NCBI GenBank assembly: GCA_023055355.1 | Contig: JALJCS010000001.1 | Coordinates: 67,125,381 to 67,189,380, forward strand | Direction: 5' to 3' | DNA length: 64,000 nucleotides | DNA from: Agelaius tricolor | Taxonomy: Eukaryota; Chordata; Aves; Passeriformes; Icteridae | Shown here: in pieces, positions 54,601 through 64,000 of the stretch | Layout of the letters: every line of letters begins with the position of its first letter | Numbering within the stretch: the first letter of the stretch is position 1 | Translations under genes and position numbers: made by a program | Notes under the pieces: model-generated | Database searches by the model: none | What the model was told of the DNA's origin: nothing | The model's input: only the letters and a program-made list of their open reading frames with translations

Positions 54601-55039
54601 CTGAGCTAAAGTCTGATGCAATTTGCCACAAAAAAAAAATTGTCAATATATCACAAGTAAATCACCATGCTTGTTTTCTATGTGTAGGATTTTAACAGCT
54701 ATCTTCCTGTTCACAGCCTTAAGAACGATGAGATAGGAAGATGTGCAAAATAAGTTGATATGCATTTGTGCTGATTCTATGCATCAGCAGAAAAGAAAAT
54801 GCACCCTCTGCACTTTCTAGATAAGAACAATTTCCCTGTCAATACAGGAAGAAGGCAACCTTGCAGATACAATATCAAACCAAAATCAAATGTATTTCAT
54901 AAGCATACCTCTATTATTTAAAAAACTCCTAACAATATGTAGAAGAATGGTTTCCTCCTTCACCTCACTTTTGGTTCAACAAAACTATCCACATATTGGA
55001 AAATGCAGTTTGTTATCTAAGAGACAGCCAAACAGTTAC

Positions 55040-55166
55040 TGTATATAATATATATATATACATAATGTATATAATATCATACATATGTACATATGTATAT
55101 ACACAATATATATACAAATTTTATATATATAATATATATACAAACTTTCATGTGTGTATATATGTA
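55040..55166. repeat. TA-rich microsatellite in COL10A1 intron 2, with perfect palindrome
   Basis: Alternating TA/CA-type sequence. It includes a 20-bp perfect palindrome at 55079-55098 (atacatatgtacatatgtat) and several shorter ones. Open frames on both strands here (Tyr/Ile-rich) are by-products of the repeat. Confidence 0.9.
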
Positions 55167-55682
55167 ACACTGGTCTTTTTGTGGGAGACTGAAAGGAAAA
55201 ATTGTAGCTGATGCAATTGTTGATCAATTTATAATGCTTTCTAAATGAGCATTCAATAGAATGTGTTGCCATTATAAAAAACAGAATTCAGGCTCTTTTA
55301 GTATCCTTCAGTTTTTGTTTTTACAACGACTTCTTAAATTAACACCCATCACAGATATGCCATTTTGTTCTATAATGCTGCCACTTGTAGTGTGAGACTA
55401 CTGAAGTAGCCTCACAGTATCTGTGTTAAACTTGTTAAACTTAAATGTAATGTCCAACAAATCAGCATGCCAATTTCAACATAAAGCTGAACGCTCCTCC
55501 CAAGCACACACAAACTAAGCAATAAGCTTGTTTGCTTATTCCTCTATTTGTGACATTTGGTTAAGTGGCTCCACCTGCTGTTTTGGTAACTAAGAAAATT
55601 AAGTAGTATTAAAAAACTCCATAACAATGCCAGAATTGTGACAGCAGTAAAATGAATTATCAGCTGTGACCTTGCCACTGAG

Positions 55683-55729
55683 TGAAATTTTTATGACAGA
55701 CAAAAGTCTGAAATTTTTATGACAGACAA
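55683..55729 (+). repeat. 26-bp direct duplication in COL10A1 intron 2
   Basis: tgaaatttttatgacagaca occurs twice, 26 bp apart and immediately adjacent (55683 and 55709). It is a local tandem duplication about 0.5 kb before the exon 3 acceptor. Confidence 0.9.
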
Positions 55730-56252
55730 TATCTAAAAATATAACATTCATATGTTTACAAAAGAACTAGTGCCATGGGCCACTTTTGAAAATAGGGGGC
55801 AGGGAAGAACAAAACTCTCACTACTTAAATGTAACAACAAGTTGTTTCCAAAAAGCTGCTGCACCTGCACAGACAGCTTCCTGCGATTTTACTCATCAAG
55901 TCTGATGACCTGCTCAATCTGTTACCTGTCTGTCTGGGTTGCTTTTTCCTTACTTAATAGTCTGCATCTACTTGCACAGCACTTTTTAAGTTCTTTGATG
56001 ATCCTGAATGTATTGAAGCAAAAAAAATTCTAGAGGCCTTATATCTCACATTTCCAACAAATTTGCACTTGTTACTTGTAAGGGCTGTGAAACACTTTTA
56101 CTTTGAATGTCAGGTTCTCAGTGACAAATACAGCAGCTGAAACTTGACTTCCATGAAGTTGAATTAACCCTTCATGCATTTTACCACCATGCTACATTGC
56201 CTGCAAATATGTTGTAGATGCCCTGGTTGATCTGGTTTCCTCTCTCTCACAG

Positions 56253-58147
56253 GTGTGCAGGTACGGGGGGAACAAGGACCCCCCGGTCCCCCAGGCCCTG
56301 CTGGACCAAGAGGACAACCAGGTCCTGCAGGAAAGCCAGGGTTTGGAAGTCCAGGTCCCCAAGGGCCCCCTGGTCCCCCAGGACCACCTGGGTTCTCTGC
56401 AGTCGGAAAGCCAGGAGTGCCAGGTCTACCAGGAAAGCCAGGAGCAAGAGGACTAAATGGTGAGAAAGGAGAACCTGGACCTGCTGGACTCCCAGGAGCA
56501 AGAGGGCCACAAGGGCCGCCCGGCACTCCCGGCCCCGCAGGACTGACTGTCCCTGGCAAGCCAGGACCACAAGGCCCTCCAGGAGCTCAGGGGCCAAGGG
56601 GACCCCCTGGTGAGAAGGGTGAGCCAGGTATCCCAGGTATAAACGGACAAAAGGGAGAAAACGGATTCGGAATTCCAGGCCGCCCAGGCGGCAGGGGTCT
56701 TCCAGGCCCACAGGGACCCCGGGGCCCCCCTGGTCCTGCTGGGATAGGGAAGCCCGGTGAAAATGGCCTGCCAGGTCAGCCAGGTCTGAAAGGTGACCGA
56801 GGTTTTCCAGGTGCACCTGGAGCAGTTGGTCTCCCAGGTCCCCAGGGTCTCCCAGGTGAACCTGGAGAAGTTGGCATTGGCAAGCCTGGGCCAATGGGAC
56901 CACCAGGAGCAGCAGGTATCCCTGGAGCCAAGGGACATCCTGGACCTGCAGGGTTGCCCGGATCCCCAGGACTCCCAGGTTTTGGAAAGCCAGGATTGCC
57001 AGGGATGAAGGGACACAGAGGGCCTGAAGGTCCTCCTGGCCTTCCAGGGCCTAAAGGAGACCAAGGTCCAGCTGGTGTGCCAGGAGAACCAGGGCCAGTC
57101 GGGCCACCAGGGAACATGGGCCCTCACGGACTCAAGGGTTTGCCCGGTGAGAATGGCCTACCTGGGCCCAAAGGTGACATGGGCCCTGCAGGACACCCAG
57201 GATTCCCAGGGGCCAAGGGGGAACGAGGCCTCCCAGGATTAGAGGGAAAACCAGGATACCCAGGTGAGCAGGGTCTTGCTGGTCCTAAGGGACACCCAGG
57301 TCTCCCAGGCCCAAAGGGTGATACAGGCCCTGCTGGGCTACCTGGGCTGCCTGGTCCGATGGGTCCACAAGGAGCCAAGGGAGTGCCAGGGGCCAACGGT
57401 GAGCCAGGCCCCAGAGGCCCTTCAGGAATACCTGGGATCAGAGGTCCCATCGGCCCCCCTGGCCTGCCAGGAGCCCCTGGTGCAAAGGGTGAGCCAGGAG
57501 CACCAGGACTGCCGGGCCCAGCAGGCATTTCCACGAAAGGCTTGAGTGGACCCATGGGACCACCTGGACCCCCTGGTCCTAAAGGCAGCAAAGGTGAGCC
57601 TGGCTTGCCCGGCCCCCCAGGTCCTCCTGGCCCCCCTGGCCAAGCTGTAATCCCACAGATGCCCGAAGGCTATGTTAAAGCAGGAGAGTCTCGGGACCTA
57701 TCAGGGATATCTTTCATAAAAGGAGGAGTAAACCAAGCTCTGACAGGGATGCCAGTATCTGCTTTCAGTGTCATCCTCTCGAAAGCCTACCCTGCAGCAA
57801 CAGTCCCCATCAAATTTGATAAAATCTTGTACAATAGGCAGCAACACTACGACCCCAGAACAGGAATCTTCACCTGCAGGACCCCTGGACTGTACTATTT
57901 CTCCTACCATGTACACGCAAAAGGAACAAATGTTTGGGTTGCACTCTACAAAAATGGTTCCCCACTTATGTACACCTATGATGAGTACAAGAAAGGATAC
58001 CTTGACCAGGCTTCTGGCAGTGCTGTCATCGATCTCATGGAAAATGACCAAGTATGGCTCCAACTGCCCAATTCAGAATCTAATGGTCTCTACTCCTCTG
58101 ATTATGTTCACTCTTCTTTCTCAGGTTTCCTGTTTGCTCACATCTAA
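56253..58147 (+). CDS. COL10A1: COL10A1 coding exon 3: end of NC2, triple helix and C1q-like NC1
   Basis: Exon 3 encodes residues 47-677 of a short-chain, network-forming collagen. After GVQVR the Gly-X-Y helix runs from residue 52 to 511 (460 residues). It has eight interruptions: five two-residue breaks (GF 76, GF 184, GI 210, GI 254, GF 289) and three five-residue breaks (GFSAV 93, GLTVP 143, GISTK 471). Eight imperfections are characteristic of type X. The NC1 domain (512-677) contains a C1q/TNF-like module at about 546-677, starting [12 protein letters not shown] and ending SGFLFAHI. It drives trimerisation. It has a single cysteine (588) and one NGS sequon (Asn-614). The stop is TAA at 58145. 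The exon is GC-rich against AT-rich flanks, as expected from Gly/Pro codons. Long open frames on the opposite strand are by-products of this composition. No frameshift or internal stop is visible. Confidence 0.98.
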
Positions 58148-58330
58148 TATCCCACTTACCCTGTCCTGACACACTCTCCTTCAGACCATGTGAACTAGGT
58201 ACTGCTCTGATTTGTCCTTAGCAGCTCATGCAACATCAGTGTTGCAACAGGAATGGAGGAGGGAGTGAGAAAGTAGAAGAGAGTGGCTCAAACATAGTAG
58301 TATAATGTTGTATGTTTTTAGAGAATTGTC

Positions 58331-58336
58331 ATTAAA
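58331..58336 (+). terminator. COL10A1: Possible proximal poly(A) signal ATTAAA
   Basis: ATTAAA is the commonest variant poly(A) hexamer, and it lies 184 nt after the stop codon. T- and GT-containing sequence follows within about 50 nt (gtttcgaatgatgattaattgtctg), consistent with a downstream element. Confidence 0.45.
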
Positions 58337-58486
58337 AATTGTTTCGAATGATGATTAATTGTCTGACTGAATGCAACATAAAATTTTTATGAATTAATGT
58401 AATGCACCAGTCTCTGTCTTTTTTTCCTTTTTTTTTTCTTTTAAAAGGAGAATGAGAATTTCTAACTATCACGCCTCATAACACAA

Positions 58487-58492
58487 TAAAGA
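58487..58492 (+). terminator. COL10A1: Likely distal poly(A) signal AATAAA
   Basis: This is the first canonical AATAAA hexamer after the COL10A1 stop codon, about 340 nt downstream. It would give an exon 3 of about 2.25 kb. Use relative to the upstream ATTAAA is unknown. Confidence 0.55.
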
Positions 58493-59978
58493 ATGCTAGA
58501 TCATACTTCACTATACTTAAATTAACTGAAGGCATTTCATTCCAAGTAAAGGGTCTCAAATTCACCACAGTCACCTCAACAGCTAGACAATACACTTAAG
58601 GAACATTCTACATCTAGCTTTATTTTTAAGCTATCCAACAGGAGACAAGAATGACAACTCTAATAGAGTCCATATCATAATCACAGTTTTCATTTAGTTC
58701 TACTGTTCTTATTAATAACTACCTTAGAGAAAGGTGGATTTACAAATTATTACATGATACTGAAGATCTAAAGTTTCCCAATATGAAAAAGCAACCAGAT
58801 TTCACGCCTCAAAGTCCATTCGGCTTTCTTTAATGCACATTGATGCAACAAACTAGTTCAGTATTTTTAAATCTCCTAACATTCTGTAACATTCAGAGAA
58901 CAATAAAGCAACATTGACCAAATCCAAAGCTCAAAAACATATCCTCACAAGCATGCAGACACACTTACAAAAACAGAACAGCTTTACCACCCCAAAACTG
59001 GAGATAATTCTTGCCCTGATTTTTCCTGAACAGTTCATTCCTTTAAAACACAATAGTGTGAGGAATATATTTTACTTATTTGGTAAATTTATCAGATGAT
59101 GGCAATAATTAGTCAGTAGACACAACCATATTTACCATACAAACATGTCTCACAAAAAGTTGTCATTTTATCAATTTGTTACGCTACTATGACAAGTTAG
59201 CTTAGGAATTATGAAACCTTAACAGTTTGATCACACATTTCTTCCGGTGACAGTTGCCATTCATGTACTTTAAAAGTATCATATACATCAAAACCTTATG
59301 AACCCTTAAATATACTATAGTTAGCTTTTTTTCTTTTTAAACAAAAGCTTTTAATCACTTGCACAGGAAGTATGTAGGCCTACCTTTAAAATTTTTGTGA
59401 TATTACCATTTCTTCATGAAAGTAGAACTTGAAGCTTTTTAGGTTGTGTACATTTGAAATGAGCAATATCCTTAATACTTGATAATACACTGGAATTAAT
59501 AAAAAAGCTAGGATACCTTTTGCTTGATGGTTGACCCATCATTAGCAAAACTATATAATATTTTGGAAACTTTAAAGACCTACAATGAAAGTAACTTTAA
59601 GAATTTTTTTTCTTCCTATTTTTAAATGCTGCTGGATAAGGAAACCTGTGGTTTAGGCTATAATTTAGTAAAATAATAAAGGAACATTAGTTCAACAGCG
59701 CTTCCCAGTATTTAAACAGCACATCCTGCTGCCCATCCATTCTGCCAAATTGGAACTTGTGTTTCAGAAACAAATAGAGGGACTGGAAAATATGACTAGG
59801 TAATAGGTTTCTGATTTATTAGTTCACATATGAAATCTATGCCAAAGCACATGCTTGAAATTGTTGGAGATGCTTGGTGCTCAGCAGCTCAGGACTCCAT
59901 TGACCTGTGATTCCAATTAACTTAGAAGAAACCGGGCCCAAGCAGCATTCTTAAAAGCATAGTTCACTAACACTTTTC

Positions 59979-60016
59979 ATCCATCCATCCATCCGTCCAT
60001 CCATCCGTCCATCCAT
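59979..60016 (+). repeat. (CCAT)n microsatellite
   Basis: About nine CCAT units with two CCGT variants. Likely length-variable. Confidence 0.95.
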
Positions 60017-61863
60017 TTTAAATAAGGTTTTGTGCTTTATGTCTTTGTTCCTCAAACACGTGGGACTTCAAGTAAGTCTACTGCTTGGAACCTCATGCCT
60101 GGTTTTTTAAGTCTTTTCATATTAAGTCTCAGATACTAAGTCACTAAGAAAGCAACTCTTAAAACTTAAAAGCTAGAGATGATACAGCAAATCGTGGCAA
60201 AAGCACAACTTATACTTTGATTTTAGCTTTGGATTTTCAGTTCAGAGGAGACCTTGAGAAGGTCTGTAAGATTTTTAAGTTTATTTTTTTAATATTTTCT
60301 CCCAAGAAGATCAGCAATCTATATAAAGATAAAGACCATCCAAAACCACTATTTCTTCTGCATCTTGGATATTAAAGGAAAGAAAATCCAACATGAGATT
60401 CAAATGAAAACTTAAGAGCCTGTTATAGTACAAAATCACTTCCAAAGAAATACTGAAATTTCTGAAGCCTTAAGTGATCAAAAACATGAAGCACCCAAAC
60501 AATCCCTTCTGTATTTACTTGGAAAAGACAGCAAAGAAATGTAAAAAATTTACTTTTCACTTGCTTCTTTGGTGCAGTTTTCACAATTAAGACAAATAAA
60601 GATATCTCACTACTGCTACACCAACATTAGGAACTACTAATATTTTGCACAAGATTATTTTTCCTTTGGCCAGAAAAGCATCTTTGCTTTTTGTTTCTTA
60701 TATCTGAAGTTGCATATTAAAGATAAAACATACATGTCACAGACACCTAGACTGGTTATGTTCTGCGAAGACCATAAACTTGTGATCAAAAACATGTATC
60801 CTAACAAGCCTTGTTATGGGCAATTTACAAAGTCTGCTGCCATACGAGCCATGACTTTTCACTTTCAAAATTAAATATAATCTTATAAACTGATTGAAAA
60901 TATTTCAAATATATAATTTTAACTATACAGCCATGGATGCTACAATTTCCAGAAGTGTTAGGAAAATTACAGGGAAAGGCAAGTCTTCTGGAGAGAAAGT
61001 AGCCTTTAAGATAAGAAATGTTAACAAAATTCTGCTTTAAGAAGTTATATTTGGCAACATTTCCCTGAAAAAGTCATTGATTTTTCTGTCCAAAAATTCA
61101 TCAAATCTTTAAATTTTCACAAGGAAATAATTATACAGTACTTCAAGCTCCTACTAATCCTCTAAAGAGCACACTTTGATTCCATAATACATCCACATAG
61201 CTTGATAGTGTAAAATACATCGTCCCATGATGTTTTCTTTAAAATTGTTCTGCATTACTATCTATAAAACATCCACTAAATCAAATACAGTCAAGATAAT
61301 GTTAATCACCTTACAGTCACAAACTATTCCAGTAATAAGAAAGAAGTATTGAGAATAAAATGGATTCTCGAGTAATGTAATGCTTAGCTGGGATATCAAT
61401 TGCAGAGAGAGAGCTCTCTTGCAGGTATTACTAGGTAAGAAATTACCACATTTCAAATATCTCTGTTCATTACTATCTGACACTAAGCTTTTCTGATAGT
61501 ATTGTTTCATAGATTTTTCCTTTTTCTATTTTTGAGTTATTTTTCACAATGGAATGTCTAAAATAACACAAGACTATTTGGGAACCTCCTTCCTTTTTCA
61601 AGCCTCAGTTCTTCACTTCTTTACAAGGAGAAGAGTGGGTTAATACCCTTTATCAAGCTGAGTCAGGACAATCATGCCTATCTGAAAGAGCCATCCAAAA
61701 AAAATATCATAGGGCAATTATCTAAGGCAATTACCATAGCTAAGACAATGAAAAGCAAAATCCATCAGACACCTGATTATGATCAAAAAAAATCCTGTGA
61801 AAAAGAGAAGGGACATAGAGACACAAGGGCATACTGACAACAAATCAAAGTGAACTGCAAACA

Positions 61864-61972
61864 CTCGTTGGATTTCAAAAACTAAAGCGGTCAGTCGTTC
61901 TGCTCCGCCACTGACAATGGCACCGCTAGGACAGCGTTTCCAGTTGGGAACTTTGCGTCCCCTCAACTGACC
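61864..61972. other. CpG-rich cluster with inverted repeats, unknown function
   Basis: Seven CpGs fall in about 95 bp in an otherwise CpG-poor region. Arms ggtcagt (61889-61895) and actgacc (61966-61972) are perfect inverted repeats. Inside them gtcagt/actgac (61890-61895 with 61910-61915) and cagttg/caactg (61941-61946 with 61964-61969) offer alternative hairpins. A minus-strand open frame of 82 codons (61718-61966, MRGRKVPNWKR...) starts here but has no family resemblance I can name. It does not fold as a tRNA (no T-arm). Confidence 0.4.
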
Positions 61973-62997
61973 ACTTAATAAGTTTGCCTTTGAAATTTTA
62001 CCTTGACTAACTGTTAATGAGCACTGCTTTTCTCTGAAGGGTTAAAACCTCTACAAGACACGGAGTTAAGTCAAAAGGCTGTGGTTTTCAGGCCAGATTC
62101 TGGGCTATGATAGAAACTGCAGCTTCCTGGTATGTAGATGTTGGGATCCAGGTTTGACAGTTTCCTCAGGAAGTTATGTGAGATGTGAAATTGAGGAAAA
62201 AAAATCACTTTGTCAGCAGTGATAGAAGATTAGTACCCTTATTCTTGTATCACAGAAGGACCTGAAGCAAAAAGAGATGTTCCATGGGAGTATCACTGGT
62301 AAGTGATACAGGAAGAAAATATCTCTGGTTCTTCTGACTCCCTGTTCAGTGCTTTAGCTACTGGACTATGTTATTAAATGGAAAATAAAACCACTGCGAA
62401 GCCTTTCAAAGTGATGCATGACTGAGTATATCACTTTCTTGTATTACAGTACACTCGAATAGTGCATATAATCTGTATTGTTTCACTTCTGATATCACTG
62501 AGCTTTATCTATAAAACTTTTTCCTCTCACTTACTACACTTTCCTGTATTTTTAACACTCTTATGCATGCATGTGCCTCTGACAGAAGCTAGAAAGGATG
62601 AAGTCATATCGAAAATGTTGTTCGCAGATTCCAGATTTACATATAGAAATAGGTACCTGATTGATAGGTATAAACATAAATGTCCAAGTGGTCACACAAG
62701 CAGACACATATAAATAAAACGGAGCAATTCCTTGTATGACTTCAAAGTTTAGGCTTTTTTTTTGGATCTCATTAATTTCTGAAGAACACTTTTAAAAATT
62801 ATGCTTTTTGTTGCATGATCCACACCTTTAAAAAAAGAGCTGTCATGGTTTGAAGAAAAGAATTAACAAAAATTCTAAAGAAATGATTACAGTTGATTAG
62901 TGCTGATTTTGTATCAGCAGAAAAGAAAGGATATATTTATTTTTGTACAAATGAGTTCCCAGGGAAATTCATAACTACCAATCACACTCTAAGCTCC

Positions 62998-63038
62998 AAT
63001 GGAAACACAGTAATGGAAACACAGTAATGGAAACACAG
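62998..63038 (+). repeat. 14-bp tandem repeat, about three copies
   Basis: The unit taatggaaacacag occurs about 2.9 times without mismatches, implying recent expansion. Confidence 0.93.
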
Positions 63039-64000
63039 ATACAACAACAAACAAAGCAGTTTGGGAATATCTTGCTGGTTTTTACCATTTGCATCCTCAT
63101 ATCAATTTCCATTTTTGCTTGGAATCTCTCTGAAATAATTTTGTCAATTACATTTGAAAGTAGTACATCAAGTGGGACAGCTGTTGTGAACAAAAACTGA
63201 GTTTTAAGAAAGTCCAAACTACACCCTGTGTCTAGTGAATGTTGCATCAACCAAGGTAATTCTAATAGCACTGCAGAATTCAGAACTGAGCTGCATATAA
63301 ACATTTTAAAAGAAATATTGTTAAAAATAATTTCAATTAACTGCATGCACAAGCAATGGTTAGCCTTTATTATCAACTTATTATTTTATATGCCTGAGAG
63401 TAACTTTGAAGTTATGTCTGTGAAGGAAGGAAAATAATTTCTTGCTGAACAGTATACAAGATGCTTTCCAACTCTAATTTATATTACACTATTACAATGT
63501 TGGTTTTGGGTGTAGAAACACTGATATTAAAAAATGGTCCTCTGCAAATGTTAGGAAGTTCAAAACTCTCTATTGTGTCAATACTACATGAAGAATTCTA
63601 ATCAAAACTAGAGCACTAAAGATAACCATCAAATATTAGTACTTGAATTTCTTTCCCCAATTCATTTTGGATTTTATATATCACTACAAGATCATAAGGA
63701 ATAGATTCAAAACACAGTTCAAGGATGTCCACAATATCATATCAATCACAGTAAGAAACCATTTATCCTTCTAAATGGAGTTGAAATAGCAATAAAAATT
63801 GAAATATTGAGTGAAATAATACATCAGAAATGTTATTAAAGTTATCAAAGCAGTGAAATGAAACCAAAATAGTTATGATAAAGATGTTTTATTCCAGAGA
63901 AAACATGTGTTTACTATACAACTATTTATAAACTTGAAAAGTAAAAGCTGTGCTGAGTAGCCAACAGTGTACTTGCAAACATATTTGCTCCGGCAAGCAC

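Larger units (their letters stand above)
51649..56252 (+). other. COL10A1: COL10A1 intron 2
   Basis: This 4604-nt intron runs from a strong donor (gtaagt at 51649) to a strong acceptor (tctctctcacag, ag at 56251-56252). It is AT-rich, in sharp contrast to exon 3. It contains a TA-rich tract with a 20-bp perfect palindrome (55040-55166) and a 26-bp direct duplication (55683-55729). The longest open frame inside it (52750-53127) opens with TTG and has no ATG, so I do not call a gene there. Confidence 0.9.
50757..58505 (+). other. COL10A1: COL10A1 transcription unit (type X collagen alpha-1), three exons
   Basis: This is a complete three-exon gene. Exon 1 (about 50757-50851) is non-coding. Exon 2 (51495-51648) holds 15 nt of 5'UTR, the start codon and 46 codons plus one base. 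Exon 3 (56253 to about 58505) holds everything else. Splice sites read G|gtatgt for intron 1 and AAG|gtaagt for intron 2, with acceptors ending acag and ctctctctcacag. Intron 2 is phase 1 and splits a Gly codon (G|GT). The layout of UTR exon, signal/NC2 exon and one giant helix+NC1 exon is the hallmark of COL10A1 and unlike fibrillar collagens, whose helix is cut into many small exons. The spliced protein is 677 residues, close to mammalian and chicken lengths. COL8A1/COL8A2 share the domain plan, but the NC2 sequence and the eight helix interruptions identify type X. Transcript ends are inferred from the TATA spacing and poly(A) signals. Confidence 0.95.
58148..58505 (+). other. COL10A1: COL10A1 3'UTR
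   Basis: After the TAA, two poly(A) signals are in view: ATTAAA at 58331-58336 and AATAAA at 58487-58492. They would give 3'UTRs of roughly 200 and 360 nt. A T-rich stretch lies between them (58418-58442). The end given here assumes the distal, canonical signal; which is used cannot be told from sequence alone. Confidence 0.6.
58506..64000. other. Non-coding region downstream of COL10A1; expected NT5DC1 intron
   Basis: AT-rich, and holds only the simple repeats and the CpG-rich cluster listed separately. Early NT5DC1 exons would be expected on the minus strand on this side from vertebrate synteny. None was recognised, so they probably lie beyond the right edge. Confidence 0.45.

Noticed and set aside
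56164..57591. Long open frames on the minus strand of exon 3 (up to 224 codons)
   Set aside because: They mirror the Gly-X-Y codon pattern: GGN/CCN codons give stop-free Pro/Gly or Leu/Trp-rich antisense frames. No independent domain is present.
56255..58147. A single-exon gene starting at GTG 56255
   Set aside because: The frame simply opens at the splice acceptor (56253). The true start is the ATG at 51510 in exon 2, which supplies the signal peptide and joins in phase.
61889..61972. tRNA gene
   Set aside because: The 7-bp end pairing is tRNA-like, but neither strand has a T-arm/B-box or a sensible anticodon arm.
62975..63376. 133-codon minus-strand frame
   Set aside because: It has no recognisable domain, opens with a TTG codon, includes a tandem repeat, and fits chance in AT-rich DNA.
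1..64000. CRISPR arrays, operons or prokaryotic systems
   Set aside because: The window is vertebrate nuclear DNA with spliced genes and LINE/SINE relics. No spaced direct-repeat array was seen.

Overview
The window looks like avian, most likely songbird (oscine passerine), nuclear DNA. It is AT-rich and intron-dense, with several CR1 LINE fragments. It also holds one tRNA-Ile-derived SINE with a CR1-type tail (about 19035-19178, minus strand), of the TguSINE1 type known from songbirds. The only protein gene I can support has the chicken-like architecture of type X collagen. The species call is inference from these repeats and the gene.

COL10A1 (plus strand, about 50757-58505) is complete. 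It has a TATA-like box at 50727-50734, a non-coding exon 1 (about 50757-50851), and an exon 2 (51495-51648) carrying the signal peptide and most of NC2. A 4.6-kb intron 2 follows, then a single large exon 3 (from 56253) encoding the rest of NC2, the whole triple helix and the C1q-like NC1 domain, with the stop at 58145-58147. The spliced protein is 677 residues: signal peptide, short NC2, a 460-residue Gly-X-Y helix with eight interruptions, and NC1. No frameshift or premature stop is visible.

About 1-50.7 kb is non-coding as far as I can read it. In other vertebrates COL10A1 is nested antisense in an intron of NT5DC1, so much of this window is expected to be NT5DC1 intron on the minus strand. 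I looked for conserved NT5DC1 peptides on that strand and found none, but a by-eye search is not exhaustive. Landmarks are a CpG-rich patch at 3.36-3.70 kb, CR1 fragments at 3.9, 5.1, 15.4-16.8, 26.5, 43.7 and 49.1 kb, the SINE at 19.0 kb, and a few simple repeats. About 3.2 kb upstream of the COL10A1 start site, two adjacent inverted repeats sit with RUNX-, AP-1- and CRE-like sequences (47523-47640), a plausible but unproven enhancer.

About 58.5-64 kb is again non-coding. It holds a CCAT microsatellite (59979-60016), a CpG-rich cluster with inverted repeats (61864-61972) and a 14-bp tandem repeat (62998-63038).

I see no new multi-gene system here. The most useful leads are the candidate enhancer, the exon 1 hairpin, the two CpG-rich patches and a few small uncharacterised open frames.
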